Shown here: positions 11,679-22,705 of the stretch, piece by piece
Position numbering within the stretch: position 1 is the first letter of the stretch
How the letters are laid out: every line of letters starts with the position of its first letter
Source: Phaseolus vulgaris
Lineage: Eukaryota; Streptophyta; Magnoliopsida; Fabales; Fabaceae
Assembly (NCBI RefSeq): GCF_000499845.2
Contig: NC_023757.2
Span: forward strand, 4,746,118-4,810,117
Direction: 5' to 3'
DNA length: 64,000 nucleotides
Notes under the pieces: model-generated
What the model saw: the letters and a program-made list of their open reading frames with translations, nothing else
Told to the model about the DNA's origin: nothing
Database searches by the model: none
Translations under genes and position numbers: made by a program

Positions 11679-12147
11679 AACACAAGAAATTTCCTTGAAA
11701 TTTCCATTTTGATGAACATTTGAAAACTGTTGTGCGTACAGAGAGAAAGTACTTAAAAATTGTTCATGTATGGCCATCTTAGATGGGCTACTTTTAAGTG
11801 TTGTGTTCGTGCTTTCTACTTGTAAGTGAACCAGAATCTTCTGAGAAGTTTCGTGTTGCCAATTTAGTGTAAAAGTAATATTGTAATATTATTAGTACGT
11901 TTCTTTTTCAGCTGGTGCACCTAATAAATTTGGATTTGCACCTCATCACTCATATGACATACCAAAAATACTCTCTTTAATTTTTAAATATGTTATATCA
12001 TTATGAATTTGATTTTTCAGAAGACTCTTTAATTTTTAAATATGTTGATTTAGTATTTCAGAATATATCTTTTGAATTTAATTTTTCAGAACACTGTTTT
12101 GAACTAAGCATAAAAATACTTTTTTTTTTAATTTTTAAATATGTGGA

Positions 12148-12658
12148 TAGGGATGACAATGCAGAGTTATTCATCCCGCATACTCACTTAGCATTTGATC
12201 CGTAAAATATGGATCGGGTTGGTCCGTCCCATATAAAGCTTGACCTGCAGGCCAGCCTGTATAAGAATTTTTTTTTAAAAAAATTAATAAAAGTAATTTT
12301 TAAATATAAATTTTGAATAAATTTATTTATTTTTATATTTAGATACATTAGATAAATGGTTTCACGATATTATTCACACGACACATACATAATAAGATGT
12401 GAGTAAAAATTATGGAATGTGAAATATGAGACTGGCTGGATAAATAAAATATGGGGTGCAGAAAAAAATTTAGATTGTTAAATTATGCGGGTCATGCAAG
12501 TCAGCCCGTCTTGCCCCACACTTTGTCCACACGGGTTGTGGATTATGTGGAACGGGTCCAAGCAGGTCAGCAAGTTGGAATAGCAGTCTATCCCACATTT
12601 TTTTCAGTGGATTGCGGACCGACTTGCACGACCCACCCTACCCGATTTGTCATTCCTA
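12148..12658. mobile_element. Older non-autonomous hAT element, 511 bp
   Basis: The ends TAGGGATGACAATGC and GATTTGTCATTCCTA are imperfect inverted repeats related to those of the hAT MITE at 8113-8623. The subterminal sequence likewise has GGGTTGGTCCGTCCC-type GC-rich motifs. The flanking octamers TATGTGGA and GTTTTGGA agree at 5 of 8 positions, as for a decayed target-site duplication. It is the same family, inserted earlier. Confidence 0.72.
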
Positions 12659-13488
12659 GTTTTGGATTAGACTTTCTAGAATAACTTTTGGGAGTAACTT
12701 TATATGTTTCTGAATTTTTATTTTCTAAAATTTTGAATTCAAAATGAGATTTTGGTTTTTTCAATTTTATTCTATAATTTTTTTTAGAATGTAAAAGATT
12801 TATTTGGAAATTTCTTTTTCAGAATCATATCTTTTTTCAATTTCAAATTTCCAATTCTAGAATAAAAGTACAATTCTGAAATTTGATAAATTGATTGGAT
12901 GCATATTATAATTGATTGATTGCAAGAAGTAAAAGCTTCTTTTTTTTTTTTTTATCTTAGGTTTAATTGTTCAATTGGATCCTACAATTTCTGTGTTAGC
13001 CTTTAGAGGGAAAATAATTCCTATCTTTCTAAAATATATTTTTATTATATACATCTTTTCTTATAAATAAAAGTACAAAGAAAATGGAGTGAAAAAGAAA
13101 GTATGAAAGTGTCATTAATGAGGAGGAAAAAGGTACCAAGTATGTTGGGGTTATTTCATGGTATAACGATAATTAACTCTTAAAATGTGTTAAGGGGAAG
13201 GAGAAGAGACAAAGGTGCTAGAAGATATGTTTTAAAGGCAATGGTATGGTTCTATTTATCTATGGAGTGACAGAGTTATGAATAATTGAGGAGGAAAAAA
13301 GTACTATTGTTTTGGTTATAGTAAGCATCTAATTATTTATGCAAAATGTGAGGTGTGAGAAGGGGAAGAGCAAGCAACAAGTCTTAGAAGAAGGCAAATA
13401 CTTTTAGTTATAGAGAATACTTTTATAAAAGAATATCCAAAAAAATTAGGATTCATCGGTTCATAATCTATTATGAAATTGTGAAACA
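12659..13488. other. AT-rich spacer, no gene seen
   Basis: It contains TTTCAGAAT/ATTCTGAAA-like words (12700-12890) reminiscent of the palindromic ladders found in other elements here, a short poly-T run, and nothing coding. Confidence 0.5.
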
Positions 13489-13497
13489 CACTTAATA

Positions 13498-13858
13498 GAC
13501 GGTTTCTTCCTGCACCACCGTACCTTTTTCTCTCACCTCCATATATTTTCAAAAATGTTCCTCTATAATATTCTGGATTATGTAATCTGGAAGTCATTTT
13601 TCAAATTTGTAATTAGCTTCCGGATTACATAATCCAGAAATCTTTTTTCAAATGCATGATTACTTTTCGGATTACATAATCCGGAAGTCTTATTTAGCTT
13701 CCAGATTATGTAATCCGGAAGTATTTTTTCAAATAAGTTTCCAGATTACATAATCTGGAAACTACTTTACGGGGGTAACACAAAAAGAATAAAAATGTAT
13801 TTTCATGTTATGTATGGAGGTGGGAGAAGAAGATATGGAGGTGCAGGAAGAAACGGTC
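13498..13858. mobile_element. MULE-type MITE with internal palindrome ladder, 361 bp
   Basis: The two ends are inverted repeats based on GACGGTTTCTTCCTGCACC, continuing into CACCTCCATAT. They are bounded by the same 9-bp duplication CACTTAATA (13489-13497 and 13859-13867), the length typical of Mutator-like elements. Between the ends the motif CCGGATTACATAATCC, itself palindromic, and variants occur about five times between 13570 and 13765, separated by 'TTTTTTCAAAT' spacers. There is no coding capacity. A decayed relative lies at 47907-48140. Confidence 0.9.
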
Positions 13859-13967
13859 CACTTAATATTTGCACCCGCTTAAGTTCATTCCGCATAACCT
13901 GCAATTCGTGTTGGTTAAGTATGCAACTGAGTAGGCCAGTCTGCTAGCCCAAATAATAATAAAAATG

Positions 13968-14203
13968 ACATTTCTTCATGCACTTCCTCAAATTTCTTCA
14001 TGCACTCCATTAATTTCAGAAATCAAATTCCGAAAATCAAAATAGTTGTTTTAAATTCTAGAAGGTAAAATAGCTATTATGGAATATTATTTTTCTCTTA
14101 TAAATTTCCATTTCCAGAATTAACTTCTTTGTTATAAAAATAAAATTTCAAAATTGAGGAGGTGCATGAAGAAATTTGATGGAGTGCAAAAAGAAACACC
14201 CTA
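13968..14203. mobile_element. Short TIR element with TTTCTTCATGCAC ends
   Basis: The left arm (13968-14017) contains TTTCTTCATGCACTTCC and TTTCTTCATGCACTCCAT. The right arm (14152-14203) is the reverse complement, with GGAGGTGCATGAAGAAATTT and GGAGTGCAAAAAGAAACACC. The arms of about 50 bases are relatives of the TTTCTTCCTGCACC ends of the neighbouring MULE-type MITE. No clear target-site duplication was found. Confidence 0.65.
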
Positions 14204-15826
14204 ACAAAAACTATCTTTTCTAGCTTTTGTTTTCTATATATATATATAACAGATGTATTAATATTTATTTTTTTAATAAAATTGTAATTTTCTTATGCAG
14301 ATTGACTGTAGCAGATCATTCCTTATACAGATGAATAAATAGATTCAACACACATTCCTTGAAGGGAACGCACGAATACAAAGTGAGTTAATATAGAATG
14401 GAACAATCCATATATAAAAAATATGTATATTAATTAATAGGAAAATATGTCTTTTGATGTAATCATTTCATTATCGATAATGTATATTAAGATTGACTTA
14501 ATCACTCACTCATTATTTTTCAAATGGAACTTTCCTCTTTTGTCTTTTTATCTTTTTTTTTTGTATTTTTAGTAAAGAAGAACAATTTCATAGCACAATC
14601 TACTTGACTTTCATTTCTCAACAGCAGAGGATTCGCAAGACAGCATAAAATAAAAGAACAATTCAATCCCCTAGAATATCTAATCCTAAAAGGATTAAAT
14701 ATGTTTTTCTTTACTGATTTTCTGTATAAAATGAATTTAGTCCTATGTTAAACAATATATATCTCATATTTTTAAATAATTATATAATAATAGTTTTCAT
14801 TAACAAATTACGTTAATATTTAGTTTACGTAACTAGAAAGATGTGCATATATTTTTTATTTATATAAGTTGGTCGAGAGTAAAAGATTATTAGCAATGTA
14901 GACATTAACCTTTCTTGTGAACAAAAACTATTGTCATAATTATCTAAAACCAATTTTTGACAAAACTTCAGAGATTAAAAAAAATACATTTAACTCATTC
15001 TAAAATAAAATTATTCTTTCATTGATAAAAGAAGAGTTTATAGTTGATCTTGCATTCACACAATGATATTCTTACCGAATAAAAGTAATCCCTAATTCAA
15101 ACGGTTATATTTTCTGATATTCTGTGAACACTGAAACGTGCCATCCTTTTCCACCTTGCAAATAAAGTGAAGAATCATATTCTTTTAGTCTCTTTCGGAC
15201 TGATTATGACTTGAAAAATACTCAACAAATTGAAACCGCTCTCAACTTATTCCAACTCAATATTTAAGTAAATAGAATTTTATCAGAACTTATATTTTAT
15301 AGAACCAATTTTTGACAAAAGTTCAGATATAAATATATTTTAACTCAAAATTAAATAAAATGCTTGTCTAATGAAATTTATCAAAACTAACAGTTTTATA
15401 GATCTTACTTTTTATTTAATAATTTTGTAATTTAAAAGTTTAAGTAATAATTTTTTAATATTTTGGGTTCCTCTTTGTACAACTAACTTGTGGTTGAGAG
15501 TTCGAAACAAACTCTACATTACAATTATGCCTGCATTTCATCATGAACTATTCTTGTCCATCAAAATATTCCCGTGCATGATAACAAATTGAAAGAATAT
15601 CTAGGAAAAGGAAAGAAAAATTGGAAGCAAATGTGCACTTAATAGAAATATTTAATTCTGTCAAACAGTTCTGTAATAGATGTTTAGCACATCCAAAATA
15701 TAACACTCTTCTTGACCCATTTATCCCAGCACCCATAACCTATAATACACCATATCTTCCATTATGTTTCCACGACCTGAATTTCAAAATAAATCATTCA
15801 TTGACCAAAAGTTTCAAACCAAGGTA
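14204..15826. other. AT-rich spacer and SPIRAL1-like 3' UTR
   Basis: No gene is seen between 14204 and about 15540. The right part, about 15550-15826, is slightly richer in GC and directly follows the stop codon of the minus-strand SPIRAL1-like gene, so it is probably its 3' UTR. Confidence 0.45.
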
Positions 15827-16988
15827 TCATTTTGCCTCTCCAGGTCCACCAAAGAGATAACCCAGAGAAGAACCACCACCCGGGGCAGCATGGACCTTGG
15901 TCGAGGGTCGGTCCTGCAGATGAATTGGAAAAGAAATTCAGACATCAATCTTTCAAAGATAAATGAATCTTAGCACGGGTGCAGCAATCTACTTTTCATT
16001 TATCACTTTAGAATGTCATGGAAAGTAACATCTTAATGTAGTTTCATTTGGCAAGACATCATCACTTTAACACAATGAGGGGGTATTGTAATGAATTTGC
16101 CATGACAGTTTAAATAAGCACACCTAAGACCAGATTAAAAATAAAGGATAGGAAGTCAACACTGAGAAATGTGAGCAATAACATATTCACAAATAACAGT
16201 CAGTGTTGATTTTCAAGGATAAACACATGATGATTAAGTATACTTATTCTCATTTAAGTAGATTCATCTTCATTGATAAGGCAAAACAATCAATTGTTCT
16301 TATGCATATAGCAGTAAGAATCAAACTCAGATAAAAAATTTATCATTCACATATTTGATCGTTTCCACACTTGTTCAGATATTAGTACAGCCAACTAAAT
16401 ACAGAGATCAAGACCTAATTATTTAGAATTATGAACAAGCGAGGTGACAAATTAAATCATCATTTATATAAACCCACAGTAACAAAACTATTATAGTACA
16501 ATACATATAAGACGATTAAAACACATTAGGGACAACCAACTAATTTTGTAAGTGTAGTGTAGCAGTTTTAATCCATCTTAGGGCAGTCATAACTTTCATA
16601 ATGAGTTCAGGTGTCAGAGATATCATATAACACCATTACTGTGTGTTCATTTAAACAGTTTTTGTATAGTTAGTTCTTGACACAGAGGTAAACTATAATA
16701 CTAACACTTGGATAAAAGAGAAATTAAAGATAAGTTAGAGGATACAAATATTACCGTGATGAAGTTGCCAGTGTTCTGGCCTTCAGTAGAGTGACTGTTG
16801 ATACCAGCAGGCTTGTTAGGGTCTATTGTTTTAGGAGCCTCAGCCGGTTTTGAAGGAAGCACATCATTTACAGCCTGCACTTCAGGTTGGGCATTATTTG
16901 TCGCAGGTTTTGGAGCTGGGGCCTCTCCACTGCCAAAAAGATAGCCTAATGAACTTTGACCACCACCATAGCTAACTCCACGACCCAT
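15827..16988 (-). CDS. SP1L: SPIRAL1-like microtubule-associated protein
   Basis: SPIRAL1-family proteins bind cortical microtubules and control directional cell expansion. There are two coding exons: 16755-16988 (78 codons from ATG) and 15827-15913 (28 codons and TGA), joined by a GT-AG intron with phase kept. The 106-aa product fits the usual length of about 110. Both family signatures are present: N-terminal MGRGVSYGGGQSSLGYLFG and C-terminal GGGSSLGYLFGG, the paired (G)GGQSSLGYLFG-type repeats. Between them lie the conserved DPNKPAGI and the NTGNFITDRPSTKVHAAPG block. An in-frame TTG three codons upstream is not a start. The gene has a leader intron (17031-17851) whose copy precedes the helicase at 56350. 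I cannot tell which SP1L paralogue it is. Confidence 0.93.
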
Positions 16989-17895
16989 GTTATTCAACTG
17001 GTCTTTTTAAACTTAAAGTTTTGCCTCCGCCTTCAAATAAACAGACAAAGATCACATCAGAAGTGAGAAAAGACACAATAAAATAAATGATAAAATAATA
17101 TGCTATAACCAACAAATATATATTCATACCACAGTCATATTCAAGCACGCAGTAAACATTTATCAAATGTATTTTCACTAACATTCAAATATCTAGTACG
17201 TTTTTTTTTCCATTTCCTTACAAAAGCACACCCAGCCAATCAAGAAGCACATAGATTGACAATGTTGAAATTTGAAAACAAACAACTGATCATGACACCG
17301 TATATCTGTTTTACAACCACTTATCTTCCGGCCAATTGATCTTACATCTCATTAAAGTTAATCCAAAATCACAATTTGGGCATCACATCAAAGCTCTTGA
17401 GCTGACCGCAAGACCGCAAATTAGAACCTGGACAAAAATCATTTAAAATATATATCCAATCCAATCATTGAGTCAATGGACGAAACAAAAAAAACGAATA
17501 AAAAATCAAACGTTCTATCTTCACATTTTTTTAATTGTTTCGGTGGAAACAGAGTAACAACCCTTCGTTTCCACCATTATCATTCACGTTTCACGGTATA
17601 AGAGCGAGCTCAACGCCATGAATTGATTCAAATCAATCAGAAGATAAATATATTACATCAAAACACGATTCCATAAAGCCAAATAAAAACGAAAACGAAA
17701 ATTGCAAATGGATCTGAAGAAGGGAAATTGACGAGGTAGGCAAGGGATCGCCAAATACAATGCTAAATTGTAAATTAGTATCGAGAATTGAAATGAAAAA
17801 ATGCAATTCGGGCGAAATTGGGAACCCTAACGGAAGAGGAGAATGGGTTACCTGTGGGTGAGGAAGTAGCAGATCTGGGAAACGAAAAGGCCAGG
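16989..17895 (-). other. SP1L: SPIRAL1-like gene 5' UTR with 821-bp leader intron
   Basis: On the minus strand a non-coding first exon ends CACCCACAG at 17852, followed by donor GTAACC. The intron runs from 17851 to 17031 and ends TTTATTTGAAG. The second exon contributes 42 bases of 5' UTR before the ATG at 16988. A TATTTATA at 17921-17928 would place the start of transcription near 17890. About 16994-17738 is duplicated at 55452-56243. Confidence 0.7.
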
Positions 17896-17920
17896 GAAAG
17901 AAAAGGGAAGACAAGTATGT

Positions 17921-17928
17921 TATAAATA
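17921..17928 (-). promoter_or_regulatory. Probable TATA box of the SPIRAL1-like gene
   Basis: The coding strand reads GGGTATTTATAACA, about 70 bases upstream of the leader-exon donor. The copia 3' LTR at 18349-18661 begins only about 420 bases further upstream. Confidence 0.5.
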
Positions 17929-18348
17929 CCCTCACATTTCACACGTTGCGATGTACTATAAATTTGTTCTAAATATAATAATAGATAATCAAATTTAAAT
18001 TTAAAAATAGACTATCAATGTAAACTTTTTTTTTTCACACTACTATTTTATATTCAATCTTCAGTTTTATTTTATTGCTTCACGAAACTATTTTTATAAT
18101 AAAACTACGTAATATTTTAATTATATTTATTATGCAGTTAAGTTGAGTTGGATTTATAAAATTTAAAAATCATGAATTTGTTTTTCAACTTAAATCCTAT
18201 GAGGCTCGGAAATTTTTTCTTAAATGGCGTATCTGTGTCGGACACACGTAAGATACTATCGGTGAAGTGTTCAATTCAAAAAACTATTTGTTGGATTTTT
18301 GAAAATTCTAGCACAGTTCTAACAAATTTTAAAAGGTATAGATACAAT

Positions 18349-18661
18349 TGTTGGGAAAAAACGGGTAATTTTCCCACTAAAACAAAACCCTAACAGAGCT
18401 ACCCGACAAATAATATTGAATAAATAAAGCGGAATAATAAAAGAGATAAAGAGGAAAGAACACACCCGAAAATTGTTAACGGAGTTCGGCCTGTTTAGCC
18501 TAATCTCCGAGCACAGCAAAAACAGCTCACTTTTATTACTATGAGAGAAGATATTACAAATTGGGATATTTAACAGTGAAAGAGGGGATGTTAATATATA
18601 ACCCTCAAACCTCCTTCCCAAATCAACCAATGTGGGACTTGGGATTAAGCCAAAATCAACA
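18349..18661 (-). repeat. 3' LTR of the Tnt1-like element, 313 bp
   Basis: In element orientation it starts TGTTGATTTTGG and ends TTTCCCAACA (TG...CA). Immediately upstream is a polypurine tract, AAGGTGGAGA. A TATA-like TATATATTAAC lies inside. The 5 bases beyond its end on the plus strand are ACAAT, the expected site of one target duplication; the partner is lost with the 5' end. Confidence 0.85.
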
Positions 18662-18871
18662 AATCTCCACCTTAGCTTAATTTCAAGTCCCACCTAAAAC
18701 AAATCTTCTCAAAACATAACAAAAACAAAACTTTACAGTGCTTCAAATTTGCGCCTCTGGGCGCCAACTTCAAATGTGCAAAATATTAACCAAGTCTAAA
18801 CAATGTTCAAACTTGGCCCTTGTAACCACCTTGGTGAGCATATCTGCAGGATTCTCCGTAGTGTGAATCTT

Positions 18872-21800
18872 CTAGAGAACAATCTCCTCTTCTTCGAGAA
18901 TCTCACGCACAAAGTGATAACGAATATCAATGTGCTTCGTCCGTGCATGAAAGACTTGATTCTTTGCTAAATGAATAACACTCTGACTGTCAGAATATAA
19001 CTCAAGTTGTTTCTGACCAACTCCCAAGTCTTTAAGCAACCCATGAAGCCAAATTGCTTCTTTCACAGCCTCTGTAATCGCCATATACTCTGCCTCTGTC
19101 GTAGACAAAGCCACCGTAGATTGCAAGGTAGACTTCCAACTAACTGGCGCTTTTGCTAAAGTGAACAAATAGCCAGTTGTAGACCGTCGCTTATCAAAAT
19201 CACCTGCATAATCAGAATCACAATATCCAACTATGCATTGACCAAGTGATTCATCTTGCTCAAATGCCAATCCAACATCTAAGGTATTTTGGAGGTACCG
19301 TAGAATCCATCTCACAGCTTGCCAATGACCCTTGCCCGGATCATGCATGTACCTGCTAACAACACTCACAGCCTGTGAAATATCTGGTCTTGTACACACC
19401 ATTGCATACATCAAGCTTCCAACTGCATTTGCATATGGGACTTTCGCCATGTATTCTCGTTCTTCATCAGTCGTCGGAGATAAACGACTACTCAATTTCA
19501 AATGAGGAGCAAGTGGGGTACTTACAGGTTTTGTATCTTCGTGTATACCAAAACGTTGTAGTACCTTCTGCAAATACTGCTTCTGTGACAGCCAAAGTTT
19601 TCCCCTCTCTCTGTCCCTGTTTATCTCCATGCCGAGAATCTTCTTGGCTTCCCCCAAATCCTTCATCTCGAACTCTTTACTCAACTGAGCCTTTAACCTA
19701 TCAATCTCAACTTGGCTCTTTGTTGCAATCAGCATATCATCAACATATAAGAGTAAGTAAATGTAGGAACCATCTTCAAGTCTGCGCAAATACACACATT
19801 GATCATATTTGCTTCTCTTGTACTTCTGATCCTTCATGAACTTATCAAATCGTTTGTACCACTGTCTCGGAGATTGTTTCAGTCCGTACAACGATTTGCT
19901 AAGTTTACAAACCCAATCTTCTTTACCATCAACCTTGTACCCTTCTGGTTGAGTCATATAGATTTCCTCATTCAAATCACCGTGTAGGAACGCGGTCTTT
20001 ACATCAAGTTGAGCAAGCTCCAAATTCAACTGTGCTACCAAGGCCAACAAAATTCGAATGGAGGAATGTTTAACAACTGGAGAAAATACCTCATTATAAT
20101 CAATTCCCTCCCTCTGAGCAAAGCCTTTAGCAACCAACCTTGCCTTGTAGCGAACATCTTCTTTATTAGGAAATTCTTCTTTCTTTGCAAATACCCATTT
20201 GCACCCAATTGCCTTCTTACCTTTCGGTAATTGTGCTAGCTTCCACGTCTTGTTCTTCTTCAAAGACTGCATCTCCTCTTCCATCGCACCTGCCCAATTA
20301 CCACTCTCTGAACTCAGAATGGCTTCTGGGTAAGTGGATGGAATGTCATCAACAACTGGAAGTGCATAGGCAACCATATCCATGAAACGAGTAGGCTTCT
20401 GAATGTCTCGTCTCTGTCTTCTAACTGCAATTGGCGCTGATTGTTGTTGAGATTCTTGGGTAGGAACCTCTTCCTCATCTGACTCTTCTTCTGCCATAGG
20501 AGAGTGACTTGTGGTATTTCGTGTTGGCATCACCACTGTCGGCTCAAACTCCACCTGCTTTCGGGCACACTCCACCTGTTGTGGAGTACTATCAGCTCCT
20601 TCTGGATTTACCTTCTTTAACATGGCAGATTCATCAAAGGTAACATCCCTGCTGATAATCGTCTTCTTTGCCTCTAGACACCACAAACGGTATCCCTTCA
20701 CTCCAGGACTAAAGCCCATGAAAAGAGCTTTCTTTGCCCGTGGATCCAACTTTGATTCAATCACATGATAATATGCAATAGAACCAAAAATATGCAAAGA
20801 ATCATAATCAGTTGCAGGTTTTCCAGACCATACCTCTAACGGGGTTTTGCCATCTATAGCAGATGATGGCAAACGATTGACGAGATGTTGAGCGTATGTC
20901 ACAGCCTCAGCCCAAAACTCTCTGCCTAACTCAGCATTAGACAACATACAACGAACTTTCTCCACAAGTATCTTGTTCATACGCTCCGACACCCCATTCT
21001 GCTGTGGTATTTTTCTAACAGTGAAGTGCCGAACTATGCCACAATCTTGACATACCTTCAGGAACGGATCACTCTTGTATTCTCCTCCATTGTCTGTTCG
21101 GAGAACCTTAATCTTCCTTCCTGTCTGGTTTTCAACTTCAGCTTTCCACTTAAGGAAAATTTCAAGCACATCATTTTTGTTCTTCATAGTAAACACCCAA
21201 ACTCTCCTGGAAAAATCATCCACAAAAGTGACAAAATAATGCCTACCTCCGATTGACGGAGTCTTGGCAGGTCCCCACACATCTGAATGCACATAATCCA
21301 GAATACCCTTGGTATTGTGAATTGCAGTGCCAAACTTCACTCTTCGTTGCTTTCCCAGAACACAATGCTCACAAAATTCAAGTTTGCAAGCCTTCGTACC
21401 TTTCAACAATCCTTGCTTGGTAAGAATTTGCAAGGATTTCTCTCCAGCATGTCCCAACCTCATATGCCACAACTTCGTTGCCTCAGCATCCTTCTTAGAG
21501 CTAGAAGTTGCTGCCGCTACTGTCCCCACCACTGTACTACCTTGATAGTAATACAAATTGTTCTTCATCACGCCTTTCAACATCACCAGTGCTCCTGAAG
21601 TTGTTTTAAGAATTCCATCTCGCATCGTCACAACTAGGCCTTTAGATTCTAAAGCCCCCAATGAGATGAGATTCTTCTTCAACTTTGGCACGTACCGTAC
21701 ATCCCGCAAAATTCTGGTGGATCCATCATGATTCTGCAGCTTGATTGAACCTATCCCAGTTGTCTTACATGGATTATCATTACCCATGTAAACAACCCCG

Positions 21801-22705
21801 CCATCGAGTTCTTGAAAATCAAAGAACCATTCCCGAATGGGACACATATGATAAGTACAACCTGAATCCAATATCCACTCATCTGGATACGATGATGCTG
21901 AAAGCGAGACAATTAAAGAGATATCTGATTCCACGTCACTTTTGCATTCTACAACATTTGCATCTTGTGGAGTCTTCCCTTTCTTCTGCAGTTTTGGACA
22001 GTCTTTCTTCCAGTGTCCTTTCTCATGACAGAAAGCACACTCATCTTTGGCAACGACTCGACCTTTAGACTTAGACATCCCTCTTCTCTCCTTTGTTTGG
22101 CTTTGCTGACGACCTCTTGCCACCAATGCTTCTTCTGATGTCGTTGATTTGGTTCTCATCTTATCCTGCTTTCTTAATTCATGACTATATAAAGCAGAAC
22201 AAACAGCATCTAACGACACATTCTCCTTCCCGTGAAGGAGCGTAGTCTCCAAATGTTCAAATTCATCAGGAAGAGATGATAACAACATCAAAGCCAAATC
22301 CTCATCCTCAAACTTCACATCTAAATTCAACAGGTCTGCTACTAATTGATTAAACATAGTGATGTGTGCATTCATAGTAGTACCTTGTTGGTAGTCAAAT
22401 CGGAACAACCTTTTCTTCATCAGGAGCTTGTTCTGACCACTCTTCTTCAGAAACTTGTCCTCCAATGCCTTCCACAGTTTGTGTGCAGAAGTCTCGTTTT
22501 TTACAGCGTACTTCTGCTCTCTGGACAGGCAGGATCGAATAGTTCCGCATGCCAACCGGTTGATGATGCTCCAATCTTTCTCCTCTACCTCTTTTGGTTT
22601 CTCTCCTTCAATAGCAATATCAAGACCCTGCTGAAAAAGAGAGTCCAAGACCTCTCCTTGCCACATGCCAAAATGTCCAGTGCCATCAAATATTTCCACC
22701 GCCAA
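18872..22705 (-). CDS. Copia gag-pol polyprotein, 1277 codons, 5'-truncated with a late premature stop
   Basis: Numbering runs from an in-frame TTG at 22705; no ATG is available upstream before a stop. Gag comprises residues 1-250 with a CX2CX4HX4C zinc knuckle (C223, C226, H231, C236). The protease has its catalytic DSG at 280-282. Integrase has the HHCC finger (H414, H419, C445, C448) and a DD35E triad (D475, D538, E574). Reverse transcriptase has YVDD at 987-990, and RNase H has acidic residues near D1163, E1204/E1206 and D1239. The frame is open throughout, which is unusual among the decayed elements here. The TAG at 18872 is premature: the next in-frame codons still read as the family's ENPADMLTK tail. 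The loss is one substitution, removing roughly 35 residues. Confidence 0.92.
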   Translation of the reverse strand: MAVEIFDGTGHFGMWQGEVLDSLFQQGLDIAIEGEKPKEVEEKDWSIINRLACGTIRSCLSREQKYAVKNETSAHKLWKALEDKFLKKSGQNKLLMKKRLFRFDYQQGTTMNAHITMFNQLVADLLNLDVKFEDEDLALMLLSSLPDEFEHLETTLLHGKENVSLDAVCSALYSHELRKQDKMRTKSTTSEEALVARGRQQSQTKERRGMSKSKGRVVAKDECAFCHEKGHWKKDCPKLQKKGKTPQDANVVECKSDVESDISLIVSLSASSYPDEWILDSGCTYHMCPIREWFFDFQELDGGVVYMGNDNPCKTTGIGSIKLQNHDGSTRILRDVRYVPKLKKNLISLGALESKGLVVTMRDGILKTTSGALVMLKGVMKNNLYYYQGSTVVGTVAAATSSSKKDAEATKLWHMRLGHAGEKSLQILTKQGLLKGTKACKLEFCEHCVLGKQRRVKFGTAIHNTKGILDYVHSDVWGPAKTPSIGGRHYFVTFVDDFSRRVWVFTMKNKNDVLEIFLKWKAEVENQTGRKIKVLRTDNGGEYKSDPFLKVCQDCGIVRHFTVRKIPQQNGVSERMNKILVEKVRCMLSNAELGREFWAEAVTYAQHLVNRLPSSAIDGKTPLEVWSGKPATDYDSLHIFGSIAYYHVIESKLDPRAKKALFMGFSPGVKGYRLWCLEAKKTIISRDVTFDESAMLKKVNPEGADSTPQQVECARKQVEFEPTVVMPTRNTTSHSPMAEEESDEEEVPTQESQQQSAPIAVRRQRRDIQKPTRFMDMVAYALPVVDDIPSTYPEAILSSESGNWAGAMEEEMQSLKKNKTWKLAQLPKGKKAIGCKWVFAKKEEFPNKEDVRYKARLVAKGFAQREGIDYNEVFSPVVKHSSIRILLALVAQLNLELAQLDVKTAFLHGDLNEEIYMTQPEGYKVDGKEDWVCKLSKSLYGLKQSPRQWYKRFDKFMKDQKYKRSKYDQCVYLRRLEDGSYIYLLLYVDDMLIATKSQVEIDRLKAQLSKEFEMKDLGEAKKILGMEINRDRERGKLWLSQKQYLQKVLQRFGIHEDTKPVSTPLAPHLKLSSRLSPTTDEEREYMAKVPYANAVGSLMYAMVCTRPDISQAVSVVSRYMHDPGKGHWQAVRWILRYLQNTLDVGLAFEQDESLGQCIVGYCDSDYAGDFDKRRSTTGYLFTLAKAPVSWKSTLQSTVALSTTEAEYMAITEAVKEAIWLHGLLKDLGVGQKQLELYSDSQSVIHLAKNQVFHARTKHIDIRYHFVREILEEEEIVL

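Noticed and set aside
13570..13765. Palindrome ladder as a CRISPR array
   Set aside because: The repeats are palindromic, irregular, with non-unique AT spacers, lie inside a MITE with TIRs and a 9-bp duplication, and the DNA is plant nuclear.
16990..17184. Frame conserved in both SPIRAL1-like leader intron copies (also 56043-56417)
   Set aside because: It looked like a conserved small protein, but it is intronic, begins or ends at splice regions and differs by frameshift at the end; the conservation is explained by duplication of the whole block.
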